Under the pieces are notes generated by a model, which saw only the letters and a program-made list of their open reading frames with translations, had not been told where the DNA came from and did not search any database. A program made the translations under genes and the position numbers. A DNA stretch of 64,000 nt from Mycobacterium seoulense (GTDB taxonomy: Bacteria > Actinomycetota > Actinomycetes > Mycobacteriales > Mycobacteriaceae). The stretch spans positions 5,270,001 through 5,334,000 of the forward strand of contig NZ_AP022582.1 in assembly GCF_010731595.1 (NCBI RefSeq), written 5' to 3'. This document shows positions 1-7,944 of the stretch, one piece after another (position 1 is the stretch's first letter; the number at the start of each line of letters is the position of its first letter).

Positions 1-241
1 GGAGATCCGGGCCATGCTGCAGGCGTTCATCGGCCGCATGAGCGAAGTGCCGCCGTCGGTGTGGGGCGGGGTCGCCGCCGCACGGTTCAGGGACGTGGTG
101 GATCGCTGGAACGCCGAGTCGTTGCGGCTCTACCACGTCCTGCACGCGATCGGCGAGACGATCCGGCACAACGCGGCCACCCTGCAGGAGGCCGGCCACG
201 ACCATGCGACCCACATCGCCGCCGCCGGCGGAAACCTGTGA
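1..241 (+). CDS. esxU: EsxU, WXG100-type ESX protein (5' end outside window)
   Basis: The window opens inside this gene. The frame is open from base 2, and the visible part reads [13 protein letters not shown] and then [11 protein letters not shown]. This matches the C-terminal three quarters of mycobacterial EsxU, so roughly 25 N-terminal residues lie upstream. WGG is the WXG turn of a two-helix hairpin. The family forms helical heterodimers exported by type VII (ESX) systems, and EsxU is expected to pair with EsxT encoded just downstream (16 nt gap). No YxxxD/E export motif is seen in the tail ([12 protein letters not shown]). The first ATG in the window (14) is an internal Met, not the start. 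The assignment rests on remembered similarity to Rv3445c and is strong. Confidence 0.88.
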   Translation, partial: EIRAMLQAFIGRMSEVPPSVWGGVAAARFRDVVDRWNAESLRLYHVLHAIGETIRHNAATLQEAGHDHATHIAAAGGNL

Positions 242-257
242 TCGAGAGGACTCATCG

Positions 258-554
258 GTGGAATCGGCACTTTCCTATAACTTCGGCGAAATCGAGTATT
301 CGGTGCGCCAGGAGATCCACACCACGTCGGTCCGTTTCAATGCGGCGCTGGACGAACTGAGGTCGCAGATCGTCCCGTTGCAGCAGCTCTGGACCCGCGA
401 GGCGGCGGCCGCCTACCAGGTCGAGCAACAGAAGTGGCACCAGGCGGCGACCGCCCTCAACGAGATCCTGGTCGATCTCGGAAATGCGGTGCGCGACGGC
501 GCGCAAGAGGTGGAGAACGCCGATCGGCGGGCGGCCGGCGTCTGGGGACGGTAG
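258..554 (+). CDS. esxT: EsxT, ESX/WXG100-family partner of EsxU
   Basis: A 98-residue small helical protein starting at GTG 258, with a purine-rich ribosome site (GAGAGGA, 244-250) 7 nt upstream. This start gives VESALSYNFGEIEYSVRQ, matching EsxT (about 100 aa). The turn between the helices reads LWTREAAAAY, so the usual WXG is WTR, which is also how I remember EsxT of M. tuberculosis. It lies 16 nt after esxU and is probably co-transcribed with it. It is followed by a strong intrinsic terminator, so the esx pair is insulated from the ribosomal protein genes. Its expected role is as a heterodimer partner in ESX export; the substrate and the ESX system used are not evident here. Confidence 0.88.
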   Translation: MESALSYNFGEIEYSVRQEIHTTSVRFNAALDELRSQIVPLQQLWTREAAAAYQVEQQKWHQAATALNEILVDLGNAVRDGAQEVENADRRAAGVWGR

Positions 555-572
555 CCGCAGCACCATGGTCGT

Positions 573-620
573 CTGTGTGGTCCCGGCGGGGGAGAGCCGT
601 CGGGACCACACAGTCGTTTT
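573..620 (+). terminator. Intrinsic terminator after esxT
   Basis: Two 17-nt arms (573-589 and 597-613) pair with a single mismatch around a 7-nt loop. The arms begin CTGTGTGGTCCC and end GGGACCACACAG. The run TCGTTTT follows at 614-620. It lies 19 nt after the esxT stop and 157 nt before rplM, so it should end esxU-esxT transcription. Confidence 0.8.
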
Positions 621-776
621 GACCTGCGGGGACGTCCGTCGGTAAGCTGCTCGGTTGGCGTGCGGTACGCCGGGGCCTCGGGTCAATGTCGGTCGCCGAG
701 ATGAACCCCACCGCGAACGCCTGACCGGCACCCGGCTCGACCCGGGATCCACCTCGAGAAAGAAAAGGTAAGCGCT

Positions 777-1220
777 GTGCCCACCTACGCGCCAAAGGCG
801 GGTGACACCACGCGGTCGTGGTACGTCATCGACGCCACGGACGTGGTGCTTGGCCGCCTTGCCGTCGCGGCAGCCACCCTGCTGCGCGGCAAGCACAAGC
901 CGACGTTCGCCCCCAATGTCGACGGCGGTGACTTCGTCATCGTCATCAACGCCGACAAGGTCGCCCTGTCCGGCGACAAACTGCAGAGCAAGCTGGCTTA
1001 CCGCCACTCGGGGTATCCCGGCGGCCTGCACTCGCGCACGACCGGCGAGCTGATGGAAAAGCACCCCGACCGCGTCGTCGAGAAGGCGATCGTCGGCATG
1101 CTGCCCAAGAACAAGCTCAGCCGTCAGATCCAGCGCAAACTCCACGTCTACGCCGGCCCGGAGCACCCGCACGCCGCTCAAAAGCCGGTTCCGTACGAGA
1201 TCAAGCAGGTGGCCCAGTGA
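777..1220 (+). CDS. rplM: 50S ribosomal protein L13
   Basis: A 147-residue large-subunit ribosomal protein. It contains the L13 signatures [15 protein letters not shown] near the N-terminus, the region RHSGYPGGL, and ENPxRVVEKAI-type sequence ([16 protein letters not shown]) followed by [12 protein letters not shown]. The GTG start at 777 follows AAGAAAAGG, a good ribosome site, and gives the standard [11 protein letters not shown]-terminus of mycobacterial L13. Its stop overlaps the rpsI start as GTGA, the usual L13-S9 translational coupling. The 160-nt leader after the esxT terminator holds the promoter, but I cannot assign it confidently. Confidence 0.97.
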   Translation: MPTYAPKAGDTTRSWYVIDATDVVLGRLAVAAATLLRGKHKPTFAPNVDGGDFVIVINADKVALSGDKLQSKLAYRHSGYPGGLHSRTTGELMEKHPDRVVEKAIVGMLPKNKLSRQIQRKLHVYAGPEHPHAAQKPVPYEIKQVAQ

Positions 1221-1714
1221 CCGAAACGACCGAGGCCCTGGAAACCACGGCCACCCCGGAAGCCCCGGAAACCCCGGACGTCCCCGCCGAGGCGCCCGCC
1301 CCCGCGGCCGCCGAGGCCTTCGTCTTCGACCGGCCCATCCAGACCGTCGGCCGCCGCAAGGAGGCCGTGGTGCGGGTGCGCCTGGTGCCCGGCACCGGCA
1401 AGTTCGACCTCAACGGCCGCAGCCTCGAGGACTACTTCCCCAACAAGGTGCACCAGCAGCTCATCAAGGCCCCGCTGGTGACGGTCGACCGGGTGGACAA
1501 CTTCGACATCTTCGCCCTGCTGCACGGCGGCGGGCCGTCGGGACAGGCCGGCGCCCTGCGCCTGGGCATCGCCCGGGCGCTGATCGTGGCGCAGCCCGAG
1601 GACCGGCCGGCGCTGAAGAAGGCGGGCTTCCTCACCCGTGACCCGCGCGCCACCGAGCGCAAGAAGTACGGGCTGAAGAAGGCCCGCAAGGCGCCTCAGT
1701 ACAGCAAGCGCTGA
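1217..1714 (+). CDS. rpsI: 30S ribosomal protein S9
   Basis: A 165-residue S9 with an actinobacterial N-terminal extension of about 37 residues rich in Thr, Glu, Ala and Pro. The S9 core begins at [18 protein letters not shown]. The C-terminus ([16 protein letters not shown]) is the conserved S9 tail that reaches the ribosomal P-site tRNA. GTG 1217 overlaps the rplM stop by 4 nt, so the pair is translationally coupled. The extension is slightly longer than I recall for M. tuberculosis S9 (about 151 aa). Confidence 0.97.
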   Translation: MTETTEALETTATPEAPETPDVPAEAPAPAAAEAFVFDRPIQTVGRRKEAVVRVRLVPGTGKFDLNGRSLEDYFPNKVHQQLIKAPLVTVDRVDNFDIFALLHGGGPSGQAGALRLGIARALIVAQPEDRPALKKAGFLTRDPRATERKKYGLKKARKAPQYSKR

Positions 1715-1725
1715 TCAACCATCAC

Positions 1726-1813
1726 TTTCTGGCCGCAACGGGGCCTCAAACTGGGGCGTGCCGCGCATCCATCGGCGTGTCTGCGCCCAAACGTGCCCCG
1801 TTTCGGTCAGAAA
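1726..1813. repeat. Long inverted repeat between rpsI and glmM
   Basis: Two 19-nt arms, 1726-1744 (TTTCTGGCCGCAACGGGGC) and 1795-1813, are inverted complements except for two mismatches and enclose 50 nt. The structure starts 11 nt after the rpsI stop and ends 49 nt before glmM. It could fold as an RNA stem ending the ribosomal operon or act as a protein-binding site for glmM. There is no clean U-tract, so a simple intrinsic terminator is not certain. Confidence 0.5.
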
Positions 1814-1862
1814 AGAACGGGCACGTTAGTGCTGAACCGTCAATTGTGAGAGGTTTGTCCGC

Positions 1863-3200
1863 ATGGGTCGACTATTCGGCACCGACGGTGTCCGTGGGGT
1901 CGCCAACCGGGAGTTGACCGCCGAGTTGGCGCTCGAGCTGGGCGCCGCCGCCGCGCGGCACCTGGCCAGCGCGGGCGGCCCGGGCCGGCGCGTCGCCGTG
2001 ATCGGGCGCGACCCCCGCGCCAGCGGCGAGATGCTGGAGGCCGCGGTGATCGCCGGGTTGACCAGCCAGGGCGTCGACGCGCTGCGGGTCGGGGTGCTCC
2101 CCACGCCCGCGGTGGCCTACCTGACCGGCGCGTACGACGCCGACTTCGGGGTGATGATCTCGGCGTCGCACAACCCGATGCCCGACAACGGCATCAAGAT
2201 CTTCGGCCCCGGCGGCCGCAAGCTGGACGACGACACCGAGGACCGGATCGAGGCGCTCGTCACCGCCGAATCCGCGCTGCGCCCGGTCGGCGCCGGAATC
2301 GGCCGCGTCATCGACGCCGAGGACTCCGCCGACCGCTACCTGCGCCACCTGAGCAAGGCCAGCACGCTGCGGCTCGACGGCCTGACCGTGGTGGTCGACT
2401 GCGCGCACGGCGCGGCCTCGTCGGTGGCGCCGCGTGCCTACCGCGCGGCCGGTGCGCGGGTCATCGCGATCAACGCCGAGCCCAACGGCCTGAACATCAA
2501 CGACAACTGCGGCTCCACCCATCTTGATTCGCTGCGCACGGCGGTCATCGCGCACCGGGCCGACCTCGGCCTGGCCCACGACGGCGACGCCGACCGCTGC
2601 CTGGCCATCGACGCCAACGGCGAACTCGTCGACGGCGACGCCATCATGGTCGTGCTCGCCCTGGCGATGCGCGAGACCGGCGAGCTGGCCTCCGACACCC
2701 TGGTGGCCACCGTGATGAGCAACCTCGGGCTGCACCTGGCCATGCGCGCCGAAGGGATCACCGTGCGCACCACCGGCGTGGGCGACCGCTACGTCCTCGA
2801 GGAACTGCGGGCCGGCGACTACAGCCTGGGCGGCGAGCAGTCCGGCCACATCGTGATGCCCGCGCTGGGTTCCACCGGCGACGGCATCGTCACCGGTCTG
2901 CGGCTGATGAACCGCATGGCGCAAACCGGCTCGTCGCTGACCGAGCTCGCCGCGCCGATGCAGACGCTGCCGCAGGTGCTGATCAACGTCCGGGTCGCCG
3001 ACAAGGACACCGCCGCCGCCGCGCCCGCCGTGCGCACCGCCGTCGGCGACGCCGAGGCCGAACTCGGCGACACCGGCCGAATCCTGTTGCGCCCCTCCGG
3101 AACCGAGCCCCTCATCCGGGTCATGGTGGAGGCGCCCGACGCGGACGTCGCCCAGCGCGTGGCGAATCGGGTCGCCGAGGCGGTCAGCTCCGCGCGCTGA
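1863..3200 (+). CDS. glmM: Phosphoglucosamine mutase GlmM
   Basis: A 445-residue enzyme (Rv3441c mrsA type) that interconverts glucosamine-6-phosphate and glucosamine-1-phosphate on the route to UDP-GlcNAc for peptidoglycan and arabinogalactan linkers. The phospho-serine loop SASHNPM places the catalytic Ser at residue 102. The metal loop is DGDADRC, the sugar loop GEQSGHIV, and the C-terminal phosphate loop [12 protein letters not shown]. The length is typical. The ATG at 1863 follows GAGAGG. A 148-nt spacer with a long inverted repeat separates it from rpsI, so it probably has its own promoter. glmS, the preceding enzyme of the pathway, lies about 5 kb away on the same strand. Confidence 0.96.
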   Translation: MGRLFGTDGVRGVANRELTAELALELGAAAARHLASAGGPGRRVAVIGRDPRASGEMLEAAVIAGLTSQGVDALRVGVLPTPAVAYLTGAYDADFGVMISASHNPMPDNGIKIFGPGGRKLDDDTEDRIEALVTAESALRPVGAGIGRVIDAEDSADRYLRHLSKASTLRLDGLTVVVDCAHGAASSVAPRAYRAAGARVIAINAEPNGLNINDNCGSTHLDSLRTAVIAHRADLGLAHDGDADRCLAIDANGELVDGDAIMVVLALAMRETGELASDTLVATVMSNLGLHLAMRAEGITVRTTGVGDRYVLEELRAGDYSLGGEQSGHIVMPALGSTGDGIVTGLRLMNRMAQTGSSLTELAAPMQTLPQVLINVRVADKDTAAAAPAVRTAVGDAEAELGDTGRILLRPSGTEPLIRVMVEAPDADVAQRVANRVAEAVSSAR

Positions 3201-3243
3201 ATCTCCGCGGAACCCGGGCGCCTCCCCGGGCGTCGGATTAGGC

Positions 3244-3573
3244 ATGAGATTCGACAGGGGAATACGCCCGGTCACCGTGGCCCGCACCGAGATCGACGTC
3301 GCGGCGACGCATCAAATCGCCGACCAGTTCCGTGCGGCCGCCGACCTCATCGACCGCGCCCTCAGTGATCAGCTCGGCAGGCTCGCCTTCGGTGGGGCCG
3401 CCGCCGGTCGGGCGCACACCGCGCGCGGCGACGCGCTGCGCGTCGAGTTGGGGCGCCTGACCGCCGAAGTGGTGCAGTGGTCGCGCGCGTCCACCGAGAT
3501 CGCCGCCACCCTGCGGGCCAGCGCCGACCGCTACGCCGACGCCGAAATGTATGCCGCGGAACGGATCGCCTGA
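3244..3573 (+). CDS. EspC-like ESX secretion-associated small protein (Rv3440c type)
   Basis: A 109-residue helical, Ala-rich protein resembling the DUF2580/EspC group of type VII secretion targets. It is a single helical hairpin with a C-terminal helix that carries YADAE, a fit to the YxxxD/E export signal, near residues 98-102. ATG 3244 is taken as the start; a GTG at 3277 (VARTEIDVAA) is possible and gives a 98-residue form. The downstream gene starts 2 nt after its stop, so the two are surely co-translated. The position next to glmM matches Rv3440c. The secretion role is inferred from fold and motif; no function is known to me. Confidence 0.7.
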   Translation: MRFDRGIRPVTVARTEIDVAATHQIADQFRAAADLIDRALSDQLGRLAFGGAAAGRAHTARGDALRVELGRLTAEVVQWSRASTEIAATLRASADRYADAEMYAAERIA

Positions 3574-3575
3574 CG

Positions 3576-4946
3576 GTGGCCGAGCGGTGGGATGTCGCCG
3601 GTCGCCTCGCCGAGGGTCTGCCCGCGGTCGAGCACACCCAGAGCTACGTGCAGGCCTGCCATGCCGTGGGCTACCAACATCCCGACCTGACGGCGCACCC
3701 CGCGCAGGCCCGCGATTGGTACGACACCGAAGACGGCCTCGACCTGCGTGCCCTCGACCGTGACTGCGCGGAGCTGCGGGCGGCCGGCGAGGCGATCACC
3801 GAAGCGCTGCGGATGCAGCGCGCTCAGGCGGCCGAGCTGGCCGCCGCATGGACCGGGCCGGCCGCGGAAGCCGCGGCGCGGTTTCTGGAACGCCACTGCG
3901 ACGCCGCAGGTGCAGTGGCAACCGAACTGCGCGCGGCGGCGCAACGGTGCGAATCCCTGCGCGACAACCTGTGGTATCTGGTCGACTCGAAGGTCGCGAC
4001 TGCCATCGCCGTCGACGACCGCACCCAGGCGCAGCGGCCGGCGTGGCTGGCCGCCGCAGCAACGGTCACGACGGGTGTGGGGGACCGGCACGCCGCCGAG
4101 GAGGTGATACGCGAGCAGGTACTGCCCTACGTGGACAACGAGATCCGCAACGACTGGCTCACGACCATGCGGTCGACCCGCGACGGCGTGAGGACCTCCT
4201 ACGACATGGTCACCGACCGGATGGCCGCCGCGCCGACCGCACGCTTCGAAGCCCCCGGTGAGCTCGGGCCCGGCTACCAACCGCTGCGGGCGGCCTCGCC
4301 CAGCACCCCGCCGGTAGCGGTCAACCCCGCGGCCATGACCCAGAGCCCGCCGCAGGATCCCGCGCCGATCGCGACCACACTCGCGCCGGCTCCCGTTCCC
4401 GCCGCATCGCAACCGAATTGGGGAACCGCGCTCGGTGACGCCGCCGGCATGTCGGCGGGCGATCTGGGCGGTGGGCTCGGCGGCGGCGGACTCGGCGGCG
4501 GCGGGCTCGGCGGCGGTGGTGCGGGCCTGCTCGGGTTGGCCAGCAGGATCGTCGACGCCGTCGGTGGGCTGCTCGGCTCGGGCGACGAGTCGGGGGCCGC
4601 CGATCCCTTCGACGAGGACGACGCCTTCGACGAGGACCCCTTCACGCCCGCCGACACGGACGACGACGAGCCGGCGGACACCGAACACACCGAAGACGTC
4701 GAGGACACCGAAGGCGGCACGACCGGCGCGGCGGCTCAGCCGCTCGACGCACCCGTGTCGGTCGGCGCTCCGGTGCCCGTCGACGCACCGAGGCCCGCTG
4801 ACGCACCGCCACCAACCGGCGACGCACCGGTCGGCGCACCGTCGCCACCAATCGGCGCACCCACGGCCGGCGAGCCGGAGCCGCCCACCGATGGGAAGAC
4901 GCCCTGCGAGATCGCCGCGGACCAGCTGCCGCAAGCCGGGCAGTGA
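3576..4946 (+). CDS. Large ESX-associated Ala/Pro/Gly-rich protein (Rv3439c type)
   Basis: A 456-residue protein starting at GTG 3576, just after the EspC-like gene. Residues 1 to about 230 are helical and contain AAAWTGPAAEAAARFLERH, a WXG-like turn as in large ESX substrates of the EspB/EspE kind. Next come a Pro-rich linker, a Gly block (GGG-L-GGGG repeats, near residues 298-315), an acidic stretch (DEDDAFDEDPF and beyond), and a Pro/Ala tail with repeated DAP/GAP units. No signal peptide is present. With its small partner upstream it forms a two-gene unit typical of ESX substrate pairs. The layout matches Rv3439c (about 467 aa, Ala- and Pro-rich). Function unknown. Confidence 0.7.
   Translation: MAERWDVAGRLAEGLPAVEHTQSYVQACHAVGYQHPDLTAHPAQARDWYDTEDGLDLRALDRDCAELRAAGEAITEALRMQRAQAAELAAAWTGPAAEAAARFLERHCDAAGAVATELRAAAQRCESLRDNLWYLVDSKVATAIAVDDRTQAQRPAWLAAAATVTTGVGDRHAAEEVIREQVLPYVDNEIRNDWLTTMRSTRDGVRTSYDMVTDRMAAAPTARFEAPGELGPGYQPLRAASPSTPPVAVNPAAMTQSPPQDPAPIATTLAPAPVPAASQPNWGTALGDAAGMSAGDLGGGLGGGGLGGGGLGGGGAGLLGLASRIVDAVGGLLGSGDESGAADPFDEDDAFDEDPFTPADTDDDEPADTEHTEDVEDTEGGTTGAAAQPLDAPVSVGAPVPVDAPRPADAPPPTGDAPVGAPSPPIGAPTAGEPEPPTDGKTPCEIAADQLPQAGQ
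4467..4520 (+). repeat. In-frame Gly-rich 15-nt tandem repeat
   Basis: About 3.5 copies of a 15-nt unit (GGG CTC GGC GGC GGC) encode Gly-Leu repeats inside the ESX-associated gene. The tract is prone to slippage, so its copy number probably varies between strains. Confidence 0.75.
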
Positions 4947-4950
4947 CGGC

Positions 4951-5994
4951 TCACGTCGGGCGCAGCCGCAGGACTTCCTCGACGAAGCGCACGGATTCGG
5001 CGCGGTCGGTGGCCAACGGGCTGAGCAACAGCGTCGTCACTCCTGCCTCGGCGAAGGCCGCCAGTCGTTCGGCGACATAGCCGCGCGGGCCGACCAGCGA
5101 CATGCCGCGCACCAGTTCGTCGGGCACCGCGTCGATCGCCTCGCGCTTGCGGCCGGACAAGTAGAGCTCCTGAATCCGGTCGGCGACCTCGCCGAACCCG
5201 TAGCGCGTCGCCAGGGCGTGATAGAAGTTGCGGCCCTTGGCGCCCATCCCGCCCAGGTACAACCCCAGCTGCGGCTTGACCCACGCCAGCCGCTCGTCGA
5301 CGTCGTCGCCGATGGCCACCGACGCGTGCACCATGACGTCCAGCGGCCCCAGCGCGGGATCCCGCTTGGCCGCACCGGCCGCCAGCGCCTCACCCCACAC
5401 CGACGCGGCCTGGTCCGGGAGGTAGAAGACCGGCTGCCAGCCTTCGGCGATCTCGGCGGTCAGTTCGACGTTCTTCGGGCCAAGCGCCGCGATCGTAATC
5501 GGAATGCGTTCGCGCACAGGATGATTGATGAGCTGCAGGCTCTTGCCCAGACCCGTTCCGCGGTCGGGGGGCAACGGGATCTGGTAGTGCTTGCCGTTGT
5601 GCTGCAGGCGTTCCCGGCGCCACACCTTGCGGCAGATCTCCACGATCTCGCGGGTACGGCCCAGCGGGGCGTCGAACTCGACGCCGTGGAAGCCCTCGAT
5701 CACCTGCGGCCCGGACGTGCCGATGCCCAGCCGGAAGCGCCCGTCGGACACGAAGTCCAGTCCCGCGGCCGTCATCGCCAGCAGCGAGGGGGTGCGGATG
5801 TAGATGGGGAACACCCCCGAGGCCAACTCGACGGTGCTCGTCTTGGCCGCCAAATACCCGAGCTGACTCACGGCGTCGAAGGCGTACGCCTCGGCCACCA
5901 CGGCGATGTCGATGCCGGCCTTCTCGAGCTCCACCACGCGGTCGACGGCCTGGTGAAAGCCGCCCGAATAATCCAGAGCGATCCCGATTCGCAT
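4951..5994 (-). CDS. LLM-class F420-dependent oxidoreductase
   Basis: A 347-residue luciferase-like monooxygenase-fold protein (TIM barrel). It opens with MRIGIALDYSGGFHQAVDRV and contains ASGVFPIYIRTPSLLAMTAA, GRFRLGIGTSGPQVIEGFHG and FAEAGVTTLLLSPLA. These patterns are typical of mycobacterial F420H2-dependent LLM enzymes, which reduce or oxidise small substrates. It is convergent with the ESX-associated gene, with only 4 nt between their stops. Substrate unknown. I do not recall an LLM gene at this spot in M. tuberculosis, so it may be an accessory insertion. Confidence 0.85.
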   Translation of the reverse strand: MRIGIALDYSGGFHQAVDRVVELEKAGIDIAVVAEAYAFDAVSQLGYLAAKTSTVELASGVFPIYIRTPSLLAMTAAGLDFVSDGRFRLGIGTSGPQVIEGFHGVEFDAPLGRTREIVEICRKVWRRERLQHNGKHYQIPLPPDRGTGLGKSLQLINHPVRERIPITIAALGPKNVELTAEIAEGWQPVFYLPDQAASVWGEALAAGAAKRDPALGPLDVMVHASVAIGDDVDERLAWVKPQLGLYLGGMGAKGRNFYHALATRYGFGEVADRIQELYLSGRKREAIDAVPDELVRGMSLVGPRGYVAERLAAFAEAGVTTLLLSPLATDRAESVRFVEEVLRLRPT

Positions 5995-6043
5995 GAAGGA
6001 CAGATACCACGACCGCGCCCGCGCACCGCGGGGGCTCGGAAAG

Positions 6044-6196
6044 TCAACCCGCCGAGGTGCCCGTCCAGTACTCCGCGAACCGTCGACCGTCGGCGGACAG
6101 GCGCAGGATGTCGTTGCCGGCGAAGGAGACGGGCCGCCCGGCCCACGGCCCGGTGATCCAGCGTGCGTACGCTCGCACGGTCGACACGGTGGGCAA
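6044..6196 (-). pseudogene. Remnant of a SnoaL/NTF2-like protein (C-terminus only)
   Basis: A minus-strand frame of 47-50 codons sits between two genes and ends with FAGNDILRLSADGRRFAEYW followed by TGTSAG. The pattern of a polar domain followed by ILR-x-ADGRR-x-AEYW is the usual end of SnoaL-like/NTF2-fold polyketide-cyclase-type proteins. An in-frame TAA (6197-6199) stands just upstream and only the last third of such a domain is left, so this looks like the tail of a lost gene. The family call is from pattern memory and is moderate. Confidence 0.4.
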
Positions 6197-6212
6197 TTAC
6201 CCCGTCACCGCG

Positions 6213-7052
6213 TCACTTCAACAGCGCGACGATCTTCTCTTCCAAGGCAACCGGCTCGGCCTCGGGATCCAGCGGTTCCGTCTTGGGCAGTGCGACGTCG
6301 GGATCGGCGAAGTCGCGGTAGGTCTTGTCGCCGCCCAGCGCGAAGAGCAGGTAACCGGTCAGCAGCGCGCGCACCGTGTTCTGCGTGCGCCGGTGCGGGC
6401 TGGCCAGGCCGAACACCTTCGTCAACCGCCGGCCCTCCACCAGGCCGCCGGGCTGGGCCTTGCTGACGATGCGCAGCGTGGCCGTGTCCCACGCCCGCGA
6501 CAGCGACAGCGCGTTGGAGTTCAGCGACTTCGGATCCCCCGGCGCGGTCAGGATCAGCCCCGGGAGCTTCAGCGTCGTCGCCGGGGCCTCGGCCGGGGGG
6601 CTGGTGACGGCGGGGAACAACGCCGCCGCCGCGGCCAGCTTGTTCGGCATGCCGGCCGCGGCGAAGACCGCTGCCGAGCCGCCGAAACCGTGCCCGACCA
6701 CGCCGAGCTTGGCCGGATTCACGCTGATCTTGCCCGGCCCGAGCCGCACACCCGACACGATGTCCAGCGCCGTGCCGAGGTCGAAGGCGAAGTTCAGGAC
6801 GGACGGGGCCAGGCCGCGTTCGGTGTCGGGAGCGCCGGCCACGATGCCCCAGGACGCCAGGTGTTCCAGCAGTCCCGAATAGCGGCCGGCCTTGGTGAGC
6901 CAGTCGTGACCGAACGCGACGCCGGGCAGACCCAGCCCCGCCTCCGGGGTGTACACCACCCCGGGTAAACCGGCGAAGGCGAGGTCACCACGCAAAACCC
7001 GATGCGGACCACGGCGGCTGAGGGCTGCGAACAGCTTGCGGGTGCGGGCCAC
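6213..7052 (-). CDS. Alpha/beta-hydrolase-fold protein lacking the nucleophile (Rv3438 type)
   Basis: A 279-residue protein of the dienelactone-hydrolase/PAF-acetylhydrolase type, matching remembered Rv3438. The oxyanion side (FGHDWL, residues 48-53) and the nucleophile elbow (VVGHGFGGSAAVF) are easy to find, but the elbow reads G-H-G-F-G: residue 122, which should be Ser or Cys, is Gly. It may therefore be non-catalytic or use another residue. The start at GTG 7052 (VARTRKLF) lies 6 nt after TAACGT, a TANNNT -10 box, so the mRNA is probably leaderless. There is no signal peptide and no membrane segment. Confidence 0.75.
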   Translation of the reverse strand: MARTRKLFAALSRRGPHRVLRGDLAFAGLPGVVYTPEAGLGLPGVAFGHDWLTKAGRYSGLLEHLASWGIVAGAPDTERGLAPSVLNFAFDLGTALDIVSGVRLGPGKISVNPAKLGVVGHGFGGSAAVFAAAGMPNKLAAAAALFPAVTSPPAEAPATTLKLPGLILTAPGDPKSLNSNALSLSRAWDTATLRIVSKAQPGGLVEGRRLTKVFGLASPHRRTQNTVRALLTGYLLFALGGDKTYRDFADPDVALPKTEPLDPEAEPVALEEKIVALLK

Positions 7053-7075
7053 GCGTCGACGTTAGCGCATGCCGG

Positions 7076-7309
7076 TCAGGCCATGACCTCGATCACGCCC
7101 ACCCGCCAGAGCGCCGCATACATGTGGCGCAGCGGGATGCTCAGCAACCGGGCCGCCGTGTCCACCATCGGGTCGCCACTGGCGATCGGCTCGCGGTGAC
7201 GCCGCCGGGGCGCGGGCTTGAGCGCGGGCTTGGGGGCGGGCGCCGGCGCGAGCGTCAGGCTGGGCGCGGGCAGCGTGGTTACCACATCGTCGAACAGAAC
7301 AGCGGTCAT
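7076..7309 (-). CDS. Small conserved-looking protein, Pro/Ala-rich N-terminus
   Basis: A 77-residue protein. After a short start (MTAVLFDDVVTTLP) comes a Pro/Ala/Lys linker (LAPAPAPKPALKPAP), a basic patch (RRRHREP), and a predicted C-terminal helix (DTAARLLSIPLRHMYAALWRV). The ATG at 7309 is preceded by AAGGAGAG, a very good ribosome site, which supports a real gene despite its size. It ends 23 nt before the start of the downstream hydrolase on the same strand. I do not recognise the family and assign no function. Confidence 0.6.
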   Translation of the reverse strand: MTAVLFDDVVTTLPAPSLTLAPAPAPKPALKPAPRRRHREPIASGDPMVDTAARLLSIPLRHMYAALWRVGVIEVMA

Positions 7310-7944
7310 GATCTCTCCTTGAAGAAGGGGTGCGGAATTTCGGATTAACAGTTACTAACGGTTATCTATCCGGGGGCTTACACGTTGCTTGACCGGTTAT
7401 GTCGCAGCCAAATTATTTGCACTGCATCAAACGCGATTTCCGGATAGCTGAGTCATCGCCATTGATGTCTGTATAAAGGGGGTATTCTTGCGAGAATATG
7501 GTTGCGCTCGGCGCATTCGTACTGGTGAAACCGATGTATCGCCAGGCGGTGATGATCAGGCGGGCGTCAACAAGCTGTCCTTTCTGGTGGCTTCGGCGGT
7601 TGCCGGTGGTAGCCGATTCCAGAATTCTAAGTGGGCAAATTGCTAGGGCGATGACGCAAACGAAAACGCCACAAATACATCAGGTGAAAAGCGTTTCTAC
7701 CGTTTATGAAGCCGATGTAAAGGGAATGGTCATCGGGCCTGCGGCGGGAAGCCGGGTGGATTGGTCCACGACGTCCACCTCACCCCGTCCCGGTACCGGC
7801 GCCCCGACGGGTCGCCGTACCAGCCCGGTGGCGGACCGACGGCTGCGGGCGGGTCGGTCAAAACAGGCCTTCGGTGCAGGTGGGCGGCCTGACCATGACC
7901 GCGGAGTGCGGGGTTGGGGGCCCACCTGCACTACCCTGGTTCGA
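7310..7944. other. AT-richer divergent spacer between the 77-aa gene and glmS
   Basis: 635 bases without a convincing gene. The part 7320-7730 is clearly richer in A and T than its surroundings. It holds GATTAACAGTT-AC-TAACG (7343-7360), a 6-bp-arm palindrome TATTCT-N4-AGAATA (7483-7498) and, near its end, a 12-bp inverted repeat before glmS. The glmS frame stays open back to an ATG at 7498, but that stretch has no recognisable domain, and GlmS must begin with its catalytic Cys. Confidence 0.6.
7874..7944 (+). promoter_or_regulatory. glmS promoter (leaderless) with 12-bp inverted repeat
   Basis: GTGCAGGTGGGC (7874-7885) is exactly repeated in inverted orientation at 7920-7931, with a 34-nt spacer. 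The right arm abuts TACCCT (7932-7937), a TANNNT -10 box 7 nt before the glmS ATG (7945), so the transcript should start at the start codon. The repeat occupies the -15 to -70 region and looks like a regulator site. Confidence 0.55.

Noticed and set aside
252..3287. Long antisense frames opposite rplM, glmM and other genes
   Set aside because: They mirror codon structure of high-GC genes; real products on the plus strand are unambiguous.
7498..7944. In-frame upstream extension of glmS from ATG 7498
   Set aside because: GlmS needs its Cys directly after the initiator Met (MCGIVGYVG); the extension has no domain, and a leaderless promoter precedes ATG 7945.
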